A DNA stretch of 51,622 nt from Flavisolibacter sp. (lineage in GTDB: Bacteria; Bacteroidota; Bacteroidia; Chitinophagales; Chitinophagaceae): the NCBI GenBank assembly GCA_028288675.1, contig JAQBNG010000180.1:1-51622 (forward strand). Direction: 5' to 3'. How positions within the stretch are numbered: position 1 is the stretch's first letter; each line of letters starts with the position of its first letter. Positions 37,326 through 44,001 of this stretch are shown here, one piece after another. The position numbers were made by a program, and so were the translations under genes. The notes beneath the pieces are model-generated. The model did not search any database and had not been told where the DNA came from. It saw only the letters and a program-made list of their open reading frames with translations.

Positions 37326-38417
37326 ATGATTGAAAATGCAAACAAAATTTCTTTAGAAAAAGTAGTAATGAAAACATTACATCGACAACAACATGAGTTA
37401 GCTAATGCTCATAACCAGTTGCAAATAATAGAGCATGGACAAACCGGAGATTTTGCTCTTGTACCTTTTCAACAAAAGCTTGATGAAGCCGGATTGTACC
37501 CATTAAAGCCAACCGGCATCCAAACTTTCCAGGTGAATGTTGGCAAGATGTGTAACCAGGTATGCAAGCATTGCCATGTAGATGCAGGCCCGGACCGCAA
37601 AGAGATTATGACGAAGGAAATCATGCAGCAATGCCTCCATGTGCTGGTACAAAATCCTTCTTTGCAAACAGTTGACCTTACCGGCGGTGCACCTGAAATG
37701 AACCCGCATTTCCGATGGTTTGTAGAAGAGCTAAAAAAGCTTAGGCGGCATGTAATTGTACGGTGTAATCTTACCATCATCCTTGCTAATAAAAAATATA
37801 ACGACCTGCCCCAGTTCTTTGCACAGCACGGTGTAGAAGTTGTTTCGTCTCTTCCCTTTTATACACAAGACCGCACTGACAGGCAGCGGGGCAATGGAGT
37901 TTTTGAAGACAGCATAAAAGCATTACAATTACTGAACGGAGTGGGCTACGGTATGGATAATTCTGGCCTGGTACTAAACTTGGTTTATAATCCCGCAGGC
38001 GCCTTTTTACCACCCTCGCAGGAAGCATTAGAGAAGGAATATAAAACAGCATTGATGGAGCGCTATGGCATCCGCTTTAACCAGTTATTCGCCATTACTA
38101 ATTTACCCATTAGCCGCTATTTGGACTACCTGCTTACAAGCGGCAATTATGAAAAGTACATGGAGAAATTAGTGGCTGCATACAACCCGGTAGCCGCAGC
38201 TAATGTAATGTGCCGCAATACCATTTCTATTGGCTGGGACGGATATTTATACGACTGCGATTTTAACCAGATGCTTGATTTGAAAGTTGCCTGCAGTTCA
38301 AAACATATTGCTGATTTTAGTATGTCGGATTTGAACGAACGCTCCATAATTATTGGCCAGCATTGCTTTGGTTGTACAGCAGGGTCAGGTTCCAGTTGCG
38401 GGGGAACGGTGACGTAA
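37326..38417 (+). CDS. arsS: Arsenosugar biosynthesis radical SAM protein ArsS
   Basis: 363 aa. The radical SAM [4Fe-4S] motif is CNQVCKHC (Cys76, Cys80, Cys83 from the upstream ATG) after FQVNVGKM; then VDAGPDRKEIM, VDLTGGAPEMNPHF and the Cys-rich C-terminus CFGCTAGSGSSCGG. Matches the radical SAM/Cys-rich family (TIGR04167) shown in cyanobacteria to join a 5-deoxyadenosyl group to dimethylarsinous acid. ATG 37326 and ATG 37368 (MKTLHRQQHELA) are both possible; the second fits family N-termini better. Follows the CMD gene, separated by repeat copy C; convergent with the DUF3703 gene. Confidence 0.93.
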   Translation: MIENANKISLEKVVMKTLHRQQHELANAHNQLQIIEHGQTGDFALVPFQQKLDEAGLYPLKPTGIQTFQVNVGKMCNQVCKHCHVDAGPDRKEIMTKEIMQQCLHVLVQNPSLQTVDLTGGAPEMNPHFRWFVEELKKLRRHVIVRCNLTIILANKKYNDLPQFFAQHGVEVVSSLPFYTQDRTDRQRGNGVFEDSIKALQLLNGVGYGMDNSGLVLNLVYNPAGAFLPPSQEALEKEYKTALMERYGIRFNQLFAITNLPISRYLDYLLTSGNYEKYMEKLVAAYNPVAAANVMCRNTISIGWDGYLYDCDFNQMLDLKVACSSKHIADFSMSDLNERSIIIGQHCFGCTAGSGSSCGGTVT

Positions 38418-38515
38418 AGGATTTTTTTGTTTCAGTGGCTGCAGCAAAAAATCACCTGCACTTTTATATGGAGGTTTATAATAAACCTGATTAAAATTTG
38501 CAGTAACCTCCCTCA

Positions 38516-38899
38516 CTATTTACTTCTTAACTTTTTAACACCGCTAATGATCAATGCCAAATCAGCGGGTATCTCCATCGGCCGAAGCGGCGGCACATTG
38601 GCGCCACCGGTATTACCAACAGGCACTTTACCAACGAAAGATTTTACACCACCAAGGAGCAGCCGCGGTATTTGTCCAACAACTTCCCTGAGGTTTTTTA
38701 TGTGGATGCCAAATTGCAGCATCTTCCAATGAACAACCGTATGCTGAACCGGGTAAGGCTGCGCCAGTATATGCGCCCTTTCTAAATGGTTCCAACTGTT
38801 TTGCAATTCACCTTTTGAAAAAGCAAGAGTAGCGGCGCTTAATTCTGACTTATAAAATGATTTTAACCTTTCGGGCATTGTTGTATATAATTTCATCAA
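38516..38899 (-). CDS. DUF3703 protein of the arsenic cluster
   Basis: 127 aa. DUF3703 features: WNHLERAHILAQPYPVQHTVVHWKML, the central EVVGQIPRLLLGGVKS and the loop GKVPVGNTGGANVPPLRPM. The two His-rich helices could bind metal (inference). This family is often seen beside arsenic or mercury genes, as here. ATG 38899 or the second Met (MPERLKSFYKSEL, 21 nt later) could be the start. It is last in the minus-strand run arsR-arsM-phosphoesterase-DUF3703, 44 bp after the phosphoesterase. Confidence 0.85.
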   Translation of the reverse strand: MMKLYTTMPERLKSFYKSELSAATLAFSKGELQNSWNHLERAHILAQPYPVQHTVVHWKMLQFGIHIKNLREVVGQIPRLLLGGVKSFVGKVPVGNTGGANVPPLRPMEIPADLALIISGVKKLRSK

Positions 38900-38943
38900 T
38901 TGAGTTTCTTTTATTATCTGATAGCTAAGATGTAAGGGGAGTT

Positions 38944-39717
38944 TTAATAGCCTTTCCGCAGCATTTCGGCGTATGCATTTGGTAACGGACTTTCTTCTAT
39001 AGCAACTGCTGCTTTTTCTACATCATAGTCGAAACGTTTGAACTCAACCTGTACAGCATCTTTGCTCATTGTGGAGCTTGCAGCATTAATGTTCAGGACA
39101 ACATAACAACCTTGTGGATTACCATCTTTTGGCTTGCCAACTGAGCCAATATTAATAGCATGACGATAGTGTGTATTTACTGTTTGTTCTGTGGGCAATA
39201 TCCTATGATAGGGTTTATGCGTATGGCCAAAGCACATAATGTCTGTATCTGCGTTCTCCATAATACGTAATAAACTTTTCTCGTCCCTGTCTTCAAAAAG
39301 ATATTCATTAATTTTTCTCGGACTGCCATGAACCAACAATAAATTCAGCTTATCATTATTCAACTGGAACTCTATTTTGATATGGGCAGGCAATGTTCGT
39401 AGATACGCCCTTTCTTCCCGCTTTACAATTGAGTTAGTATAAGAAATAGAAATTTTGCCCATGTCTTTTTCAGCATCTGTTTTATAAGCGCAGCCACATT
39501 CATCGCTCATAAGGCCAATGCCCTGGTCATAATTTCCTGCTATGGTGGCGATACCTCTGCGCCGTATTTCATTGATCACTTCATTGGGCCAGATGTTATA
39601 ACCGACTAAATCACCCAGGCAATAAATGGCATCAGGCTTTTGTTCATCCATATTTTTAAAGCAGGCTTCCAGGGCTGGCAGGTTGGCGTGTATATCACTG
39701 AATAGCGCTATTCTCAT
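38944..39717 (-). CDS. Calcineurin-like metallophosphoesterase
   Basis: 257 aa, cytoplasmic. Two-metal-site motifs in order: LFSDIHANLPAL (Asp8, His10), YCLGDLVGYN (Asp, about 35), AGNYDQG (GNxD in place of GNHD, about 62), LLVHGSPR (His, about 128) and CFGHTHKPYHR (GHTH, about 165). The Cys in SDECGCAYK is unusual. Placed in the minus-strand ars run between arsM and DUF3703, it is a candidate phosphatase for an arsenosugar or nucleotide intermediate, but that is inference from context. Confidence 0.88.
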   Translation of the reverse strand: MRIALFSDIHANLPALEACFKNMDEQKPDAIYCLGDLVGYNIWPNEVINEIRRRGIATIAGNYDQGIGLMSDECGCAYKTDAEKDMGKISISYTNSIVKREERAYLRTLPAHIKIEFQLNNDKLNLLLVHGSPRKINEYLFEDRDEKSLLRIMENADTDIMCFGHTHKPYHRILPTEQTVNTHYRHAINIGSVGKPKDGNPQGCYVVLNINAASSTMSKDAVQVEFKRFDYDVEKAAVAIEESPLPNAYAEMLRKGY

Positions 39718-39734
39718 TTAATTGTTTTACTTGT

Positions 39735-39807
39735 GGAGAACGTTAGATATTGTTATAGCGAAAGCTGCACCTGCAACAGGTACGCTATAAATACCAAGGT
39801 GTTCTCC
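39735..39807. repeat. Three-tier inverted repeat between arsM and the phosphoesterase gene
   Basis: Nested pairs: GGAGAAC (39735-39741) / GTTCTCC (39801-39807); TATAGCG (39754-39760) / CGCTATA (39783-39789); ACCTG (39769-39773) / CAGGT (39777-39781). No T-tract. In the minus-strand transcript it lies between the two genes. Confidence 0.6.
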
Positions 39808-39877
39808 CTATTAATAATGATTGCTCCTTGTACAACAAACATTCGTCGTGCTGCTGCTTTTTATCCTCGTATAAATT

Positions 39878-40726
39878 TTAATTGCAGCACTCAGGACCGC
39901 AGCAAGTCTTCTTTTCTTCAAACGGCTTCTCAGCATAAACAGTAATGCTTCTTATACCGGTGCCGGAGATTTTAAAGGTTGCTATTTCTTCCGATGATAA
40001 ATAATTGCTCAATATATCATCAGGAATCACAATCGCCTTATCTTTTTGAATAGTAATGTTTTTGAAACCATTCGCTTCAATCAACTCTAAATACACTTGT
40101 TTTTGGATGGCGCCAGCCACACAACCGGCATACATTTCCGCGGCCTCTTTTATTTTTTTTGGCAGCTCACCTTCCAGTACAATATCAGAAATACTGAAGT
40201 GGCCACCTGGCTTCAGGGCTCTGAAGATTTCCTTAAATACCTCGTCTTTATTTGGTACAAGATTTAGAACACAGTTACTCACAATAACATCAGCAGTATT
40301 GGATGTAACCGGCATTCTCTCAATATCGCCCTGCCTGAATTCAACATTATTAAATCCCCGCACATCGGCATTTTGTCTTGCTCTTTCAATCATGGCCGGT
40401 GTAAAATCAATTCCAATCACTCTTCCGGTTTCGCCCGTTTCATGCCGGGCAATAAATGCATCGTTGCCTGCACCACTGCCTAAATCAATTACTACATCAC
40501 CAATTTTTATTTTGGCGAATTGAGTCGGCAGGCCACAGCCTAAGCCTAAGTCCGCATCGCGATTATAACCTTCAAGATCGTTATAATCATCGGCCATGAT
40601 GTTATACACCTCGGTGCTGCAACCGCCTGCTCCGCAACAGGAAGCGGCGTTGGTGTCTTTGTCCTGTAAAGCGATTTCTGAATACTTCTGCCTCACCATT
40701 TCTTTGATGTCATTTGTTGTTTGCAT
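39878..40726 (-). CDS. arsM: Arsenite methyltransferase ArsM
   Basis: 282 aa SAM-dependent methyltransferase that methylates As(III). SAM fold: VIDLGSGAGNDAFIAR (motif I), GIDFTPAMIERARQNA and ALKPGGHFSISDIVL. Cysteines at the expected arsenic-binding places: Cys64 in GLGCGLPT, Cys152 in VSNCVLNLVPNK and Cys202 in YAGCVAGAI, equivalent to Cys72/174/224 of the algal enzyme; also Cys30-31 near the N-terminus and a C-terminal CCGPECC. Cytoplasmic. Second gene after arsR on the minus strand, with a palindrome like the arsR operator at 40759-40774 in front. Confidence 0.96.
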   Translation of the reverse strand: MQTTNDIKEMVRQKYSEIALQDKDTNAASCCGAGGCSTEVYNIMADDYNDLEGYNRDADLGLGCGLPTQFAKIKIGDVVIDLGSGAGNDAFIARHETGETGRVIGIDFTPAMIERARQNADVRGFNNVEFRQGDIERMPVTSNTADVIVSNCVLNLVPNKDEVFKEIFRALKPGGHFSISDIVLEGELPKKIKEAAEMYAGCVAGAIQKQVYLELIEANGFKNITIQKDKAIVIPDDILSNYLSSEEIATFKISGTGIRSITVYAEKPFEEKKTCCGPECCN

Positions 40727-40758
40727 TGTTTTTAATTTTAAAATTATTGTAAAAACTT

Positions 40759-40774
40759 ATCGTAATATACCGAT
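40759..40774. promoter_or_regulatory. Candidate ArsR operator between arsR and arsM
   Basis: ATCGTAATATACCGAT, identical to the arsR upstream palindrome except for two central-right bases, located in the 66-bp gap before arsM. Confidence 0.6.
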
Positions 40775-40792
40775 GGTCATGATCAAAAAATA

Positions 40793-41119
40793 TCAGCAGC
40801 AGGTGCCACCTTTAAAGGTTTCAAACAAATTGTTTAACGATGCCTGTGCAGCCTTCCAGCCCTTTTCATCAATACAATAGCAAACCTTTGCCCCGTCTAT
40901 GTCTCCTTTGATCAGCCCTGCCGCTTTTAATTCTTTCAAATGCTGCGAAACTGTGCTTTGCGACAGTGGCAGCTCTTCCACAATATCAGCACACATACAA
41001 GATTGTTGCTTTGCCAAAAAATGCAGTATGGCTACACGGGCCGGGTGGGCCAAAGCTTTTGCATAGGCCGCCATCTTATTTTCCTTTACACTAAACTCGT
41101 GTGATTTTGTTGCTCCCAT
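40793..41119 (-). CDS. arsR: ArsR/SmtB-family arsenic-responsive repressor
   Basis: 108 aa winged-helix repressor. [26 protein letters not shown], then the helix-turn-helix [26 protein letters not shown]. Cys41 and Cys43 in [11 protein letters not shown] lie in the position of the ArsR inducer-binding helix; extra Cys80/Cys82 (VCYC) and a C-terminal Cys107-Cys108 pair could also take arsenite. It would dissociate from DNA upon As(III) binding and derepress arsR-arsM and perhaps the divergent glycosyltransferase. A perfect palindrome lies in its 5' region (41126-41141). Confidence 0.95.
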   Translation of the reverse strand: MGATKSHEFSVKENKMAAYAKALAHPARVAILHFLAKQQSCMCADIVEELPLSQSTVSQHLKELKAAGLIKGDIDGAKVCYCIDEKGWKAAQASLNNLFETFKGGTCC

Positions 41120-41125
41120 AATTCT

Positions 41126-41141
41126 ATCGTAATATTACGAT
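41126..41141. promoter_or_regulatory. Candidate ArsR operator in the arsR / glycosyltransferase divergent region
   Basis: Perfect 16-bp palindrome ATCGTAATATTACGAT, lying 6 bp before the arsR start and downstream of a reverse -7 box. Its near copy is at 40759-40774. Confidence 0.7.
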
Positions 41142-41158
41142 TAAAGTATTAGGCTATC

Positions 41159-41166
41159 CAAATTTA
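41159..41166 (-). promoter_or_regulatory. Candidate -7 box of arsR
   Basis: CAAAttTA on plus, i.e. TAaaTTTG on minus. The operator 41126-41141 sits just after the expected start of transcription, a position suited to repression. Confidence 0.55.
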
Positions 41167-41193
41167 TTTTTTAAACTGCTCTTAGCCGCTGCT

Positions 41194-41201
41194 TATTTTT
41201 G
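41194..41201 (+). promoter_or_regulatory. -7 box of the TIGR04283-like glycosyltransferase
   Basis: TAttTTTG, exact -7 consensus, ending four bases before the TTG start codon at 41206; the mRNA is predicted to be leaderless or nearly so. Confidence 0.55.
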
Positions 41202-41205
41202 ATGC

Positions 41206-41904
41206 TTGCAACTTAGCATCATCATACCAACATACAACGAAGAAAAAGTAATAGACCATTTACTTTCTTATTTAAAAGAGCACTCAGGCAGCCTTGTCAA
41301 AGAAATAATTGTAAGCGATGGTGGGAGTACAGATGACACGATAGCAATTGCGAAAACGAGCAACGTACAAGTGGTAACCAGTACACAAAAAGGCCGTGCC
41401 GCGCAAATGAATTATGGTGCTTCTTTAGCCACAGCGGAAATACTTTATTTTCTTCATGCAGATACGTTTCCGCCTAACAACTTCGCCAGGCAAATTATAG
41501 ATGCATACGCAAAAGGCTTTGCCAGTGGTTGCTTCCGCTTATCCTTCGATCATCCAAGCCTGTTCCTGAAAGCTAACTGCTGGTTTACCCGGTTTAATGT
41601 AGCCAATGTGCGCTTTGGAGATCAGAGCCTTTTTGTAAGCAAAAAAATTTTTCAAAAAATTGGTGGCTTTACCGTTGAAATGATTTTACTGGAAGACCAG
41701 GAAATCATTACCCGCATTCAGAAACTATCCCGGTTTGTAGTACTAAGAGATGCCGTTATTTCATCGGCCCGCAAGTATGTATCAAATGGTGTGGTAAAAA
41801 CCCAGGCAGTCTTTTATTTAATTTATCTTATGTACCAACTGGGTTTCTCTCAACAAAAATTAATAACAACTTATCGCAAACTAATTAAGCAGGACAAGCT
41901 CTGA
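41206..41904 (+). CDS. TIGR04283-like glycosyltransferase (arsenosugar cluster)
   Basis: 232 aa GT-A/family 2 enzyme. MQLSIIIPTYNEEKVIDHLL, KEIIVSDGGSTDDT (nucleotide-binding DGGSTD), KGRAAQMNYGASLA, ILYFLHADTFPP (DxD-like HAD), RFGDQSLFVSKKIF and ILLEDQEIITRI. Matches the small glycosyltransferase that accompanies arsS in many genomes. Start is TTG 41206; the nearby ATG at 41202 is out of frame and meets a stop, so TTG is the only good choice. Divergent from arsR with 86 bp between. Presumed role: sugar or glyceryl-type transfer on the arsenosugar precursor. Confidence 0.9.
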   Translation: MQLSIIIPTYNEEKVIDHLLSYLKEHSGSLVKEIIVSDGGSTDDTIAIAKTSNVQVVTSTQKGRAAQMNYGASLATAEILYFLHADTFPPNNFARQIIDAYAKGFASGCFRLSFDHPSLFLKANCWFTRFNVANVRFGDQSLFVSKKIFQKIGGFTVEMILLEDQEIITRIQKLSRFVVLRDAVISSARKYVSNGVVKTQAVFYLIYLMYQLGFSQQKLITTYRKLIKQDKL

Positions 41905-41920
41905 TGGTTTAAGAATCGCA

Positions 41921-42064
41921 TTGGATTTATTTCTGAAACCAGATGATTGCTGCGTTTTGGAATCATTCCAAAAGATTCATAGTGCCGCAGCAAAAAGAAG
42001 CAGGCTTGATAAGGATACTAAGTTATCGCCCTATAAAAGCGAAGGAGAAGAGTTGCGTAAATAG
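41921..42064 (+). CDS. Possible small ORF or structured spacer between the glycosyltransferase genes
   Basis: A 47-aa frame from TTG (LDLFLKPDDCCVLESFQK, ending SEGEELRK) with a Cys-Cys pair fills the spacer. A competing 48-aa ATG frame (41943 on, MIAAFWNHSKRFIVPQQ) overlaps it. The same stretch holds hairpin TTTTGGAA (41955-41962) / TTCCAAAA (41966-41973) inside GCTGCG (41949-41954) / CGCAGC (41986-41991). I cannot decide between a small protein, a remnant and an RNA element. Confidence 0.3.
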   Translation: MDLFLKPDDCCVLESFQKIHSAAAKRSRLDKDTKLSPYKSEGEELRK

Positions 42065-42099
42065 AGTGGGCAATCATTTGTTTTTATCTTAGGAGCCGT

Positions 42100-42708
42100 A
42101 TGAAAGATGCATTAATAATATTTGTGAGGAAGCCTGAATTCGGTAAAGTAAAAACCAGGATTGCTGCTTCGGTTGGTGATAGTGCTGCCCTTACTATTTA
42201 TAAAAAGCTCTTGCAACATACGCATGAAGTTACTCGGCCATTGCTGTTGGATAAATTTGTTTTTTATGCAGATGCTATTGATGATAATGATCTGTGGAAT
42301 GATGGTTATTTTAAATTAATTCAGATAAATGGCAATTTGGGTGCAAGGATGAAGGCTGCGTTCACGCATCTTTTCGACAAAGGCTATAACAATATTTGCA
42401 TTATTGGGAGTGATTGCTATGAACTGACAATTGCTATTATTGAAGAGGCCTTTGATCTTCTAAATGGGCATGATGTTGTGGTAGGGCCGGCAAAAGATGG
42501 CGGTTATTACTTGCTGGGTATGCGGGAGGGTGTAAAAAATGTTTTTGAAGGGATAGAATGGAGCACGGATAAAGTGCTTAGGCAAACATTGTTACAAATG
42601 CACGCACAGGCGTACTCTTATGTACAACTGGAAGAATTAAAAGATATTGATACAATCGATGATGTGCCTGAAGAATGGAGGCAAAATCTTAAACTTGCCG
42701 GGCTCTAA
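42100..42708 (+). CDS. TIGR04282-like glycosyltransferase (DUF2064, arsenosugar cluster)
   Basis: 202 aa GT-A-like nucleotidyl/sugar transferase. KDALIIFVRKPEFGKVKTRIA (the CofC-like RxPxxGxxKTR loop), GNLGARMKAAFTHLF, ICIIGSDCYELT (metal/nucleotide Asp), VVVGPAKDGGYYLLGMRE and IDTIDDVPEEW. This family and the TIGR04283 type repeatedly flank arsS. Cytoplasmic. A near -7 box (TAtcTTaG) precedes the ATG by seven bases. Probable role: transferring a sugar or alcohol group during arsenosugar synthesis. Confidence 0.9.
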   Translation: MKDALIIFVRKPEFGKVKTRIAASVGDSAALTIYKKLLQHTHEVTRPLLLDKFVFYADAIDDNDLWNDGYFKLIQINGNLGARMKAAFTHLFDKGYNNICIIGSDCYELTIAIIEEAFDLLNGHDVVVGPAKDGGYYLLGMREGVKNVFEGIEWSTDKVLRQTLLQMHAQAYSYVQLEELKDIDTIDDVPEEWRQNLKLAGL

Positions 42709-42762
42709 CTTATTAACCTATCAACTAATCAACCAATCAACCAGTCAACTTATCTTCCACCC

Positions 42763-43725
42763 GTGTTGTTTCCTCTATTAAAAGCCTACGCAAGGCTGGC
42801 TATAAAAATTTATTGCCGCAGCATCATTATCAATAATCAGGAATGGCTTCATGCGAAGGGACCTTTGCTGCTGGCCTCTAATCATCCTAACTCTTTCTTA
42901 GATGGAATTATTTTAACCACGTTGTTCAAGGCGGATATCTATACGCTGGCAAGAGGTGATGCCTTCCGTAACAGGAAGCACGAAAGGCTTTTGCGCTGGT
43001 TGCACTTGTTACCTGTTTATCGTACGAGCGAAGGCGTAGAAAATTTAGAACATAATTATACAACCTTCGATTCCTGCAAAGAAATTTTTGAACAGGATGG
43101 CATCGTGATGATCTTTAGCGAAGGCCGTTGTATTAATGAATGGCATCTTCGCCCGTTGAAAAAAGGAACCGCACGATTAGCCATTAGCGCCTGGCAGCAA
43201 GGCATTGATTTAACTGTTGTTCCGGTAGGTTTTAATTATAACACCTTTAGAAATTTCGGGAAAAACGTTTTTATCAATTTTGGAGAACCTATAGATAAGG
43301 ACAAAGTGCTAGAGCATGCTTCGGATGGCAAAATGTTTCTCTCTTTTAATGAGCAATTAAAAGCGGCGTTGGAATCTTTGGTTTATGAGATTGATAAAAA
43401 CGATAAGGTTGCTCTTCGCCAAAAATTTCATATACATCAACCCCTATTGAAAAATCTGTTGTTGGCGATTCCGGCTCTCGCTGGATTTTTACTTCATGCC
43501 CCCATCTATTTTTCAGCAAAGGGGATCAATAAAAAACATTTTAACAACGACCATTTTGAAAGCACTTTGGTAGGCATGCTGGTTTTAGCATATCCTCTCT
43601 ACCTGCTTCTTTTCTTTCTTCTTATTGGAATTTTTTGGAGCTGGCCAGCCGCCTTATCAGTATGGCTTGTTTTCCCTTTTTGCGCCTGGGCTTGTGTGCA
43701 ATTGAAAAATCAACTCGATAACTGA
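42763..43725 (+). CDS. PlsC-like acyltransferase
   Basis: 320 aa membrane-associated acyltransferase; GTG start at 42763. Active-site block SNHPNSFLDGI with His41 and Asp47 in HX5D spacing (the classical PlsC spacing is HX4D), then IMIFSEGRC (FxEGxR-like) and LTVVPVGFNY. Two hydrophobic segments at the C-terminus (about 270-315) suggest membrane anchoring. It transfers acyl chains to glycerophosphate or a similar acceptor. It directly follows the arsenosugar glycosyltransferase by 54 bp, so a role in arsenosugar phospholipid formation is possible but unproven; general phospholipid synthesis is the alternative. Confidence 0.85.
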   Translation: MLFPLLKAYARLAIKIYCRSIIINNQEWLHAKGPLLLASNHPNSFLDGIILTTLFKADIYTLARGDAFRNRKHERLLRWLHLLPVYRTSEGVENLEHNYTTFDSCKEIFEQDGIVMIFSEGRCINEWHLRPLKKGTARLAISAWQQGIDLTVVPVGFNYNTFRNFGKNVFINFGEPIDKDKVLEHASDGKMFLSFNEQLKAALESLVYEIDKNDKVALRQKFHIHQPLLKNLLLAIPALAGFLLHAPIYFSAKGINKKHFNNDHFESTLVGMLVLAYPLYLLLFFLLIGIFWSWPAALSVWLVFPFCAWACVQLKNQLDN

Positions 43726-43766
43726 AGCAGTTTACAAAACTCTCATAGCAATAAACAAAGCTGTTT

Positions 43767-43797
43767 AAAAAAAAAGCCCACTGTGGAAACAGCGGGC
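43767..43797 (-). terminator. Intrinsic terminator on the minus strand
   Basis: Arms GCCCACTGT and ACAGCGGGC with loop GGAA on plus; nine A precede it on plus (43767-43775), i.e. nine U after the hairpin in a minus-strand RNA. Plus-strand sequence after the hairpin is not T-rich. Confidence 0.85.
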
Positions 43798-43893
43798 GAT
43801 CTAACGATTGCTTGCTATATGAACTAAGTTTTAATTTTTTAAAGTTGTAAGCTTTGGTGCTTTTCTTTGCGTTGACACAACAAAGGTATTCAT
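43767..43893 (-). ncRNA. Candidate small RNA / 20-aa peptide gene with intrinsic terminator
   Basis: On the minus strand a -7 box TAccTTTG (43881-43888) and a strong terminator (stem 43776-43784 / 43789-43797, nine U from 43775 to 43767) frame about 110 nt with no neighbouring minus-strand gene to terminate. A 20-codon frame, 43893-43831, reads MNTFVVSTQRKAPKLTTLKN; its ATG lies just before the box, so RNA and peptide explanations compete. Placed between the acyltransferase and the 516-aa gene. Confidence 0.45.
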
Positions 43894-43965
43894 GACAAAG
43901 TGCGGCTGGTAACTATAATTAGCTTCTTACTACAATAGGAAAGCCGCGATATGATAGCTGAAACC

Positions 43966-43996
43966 TTTGCCTGTAAAGGCTTTTAAAATAAATTTG
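43966..43996 (+). promoter_or_regulatory. Textbook Bacteroidota promoter of the 516-aa gene
   Basis: TTTG (43966-43969), a 19-nt spacer and TAaaTTTG (43989-43996): perfect consensus. The ATG at 44002 is five bases after the box, so the mRNA should be leaderless or nearly so. Confidence 0.85.
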
Positions 43997-44001
43997 CTAC
44001 G

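Noticed and set aside
38427-38732. 101-codon plus-strand frame after arsS
   Set aside because: Antisense to the DUF3703 gene, which has family motifs; the frame has none.
40056-40523. 155-codon plus-strand frame inside arsM
   Set aside because: Antisense shadow of arsM; no promoter, and the minus-strand gene has all methyltransferase motifs.
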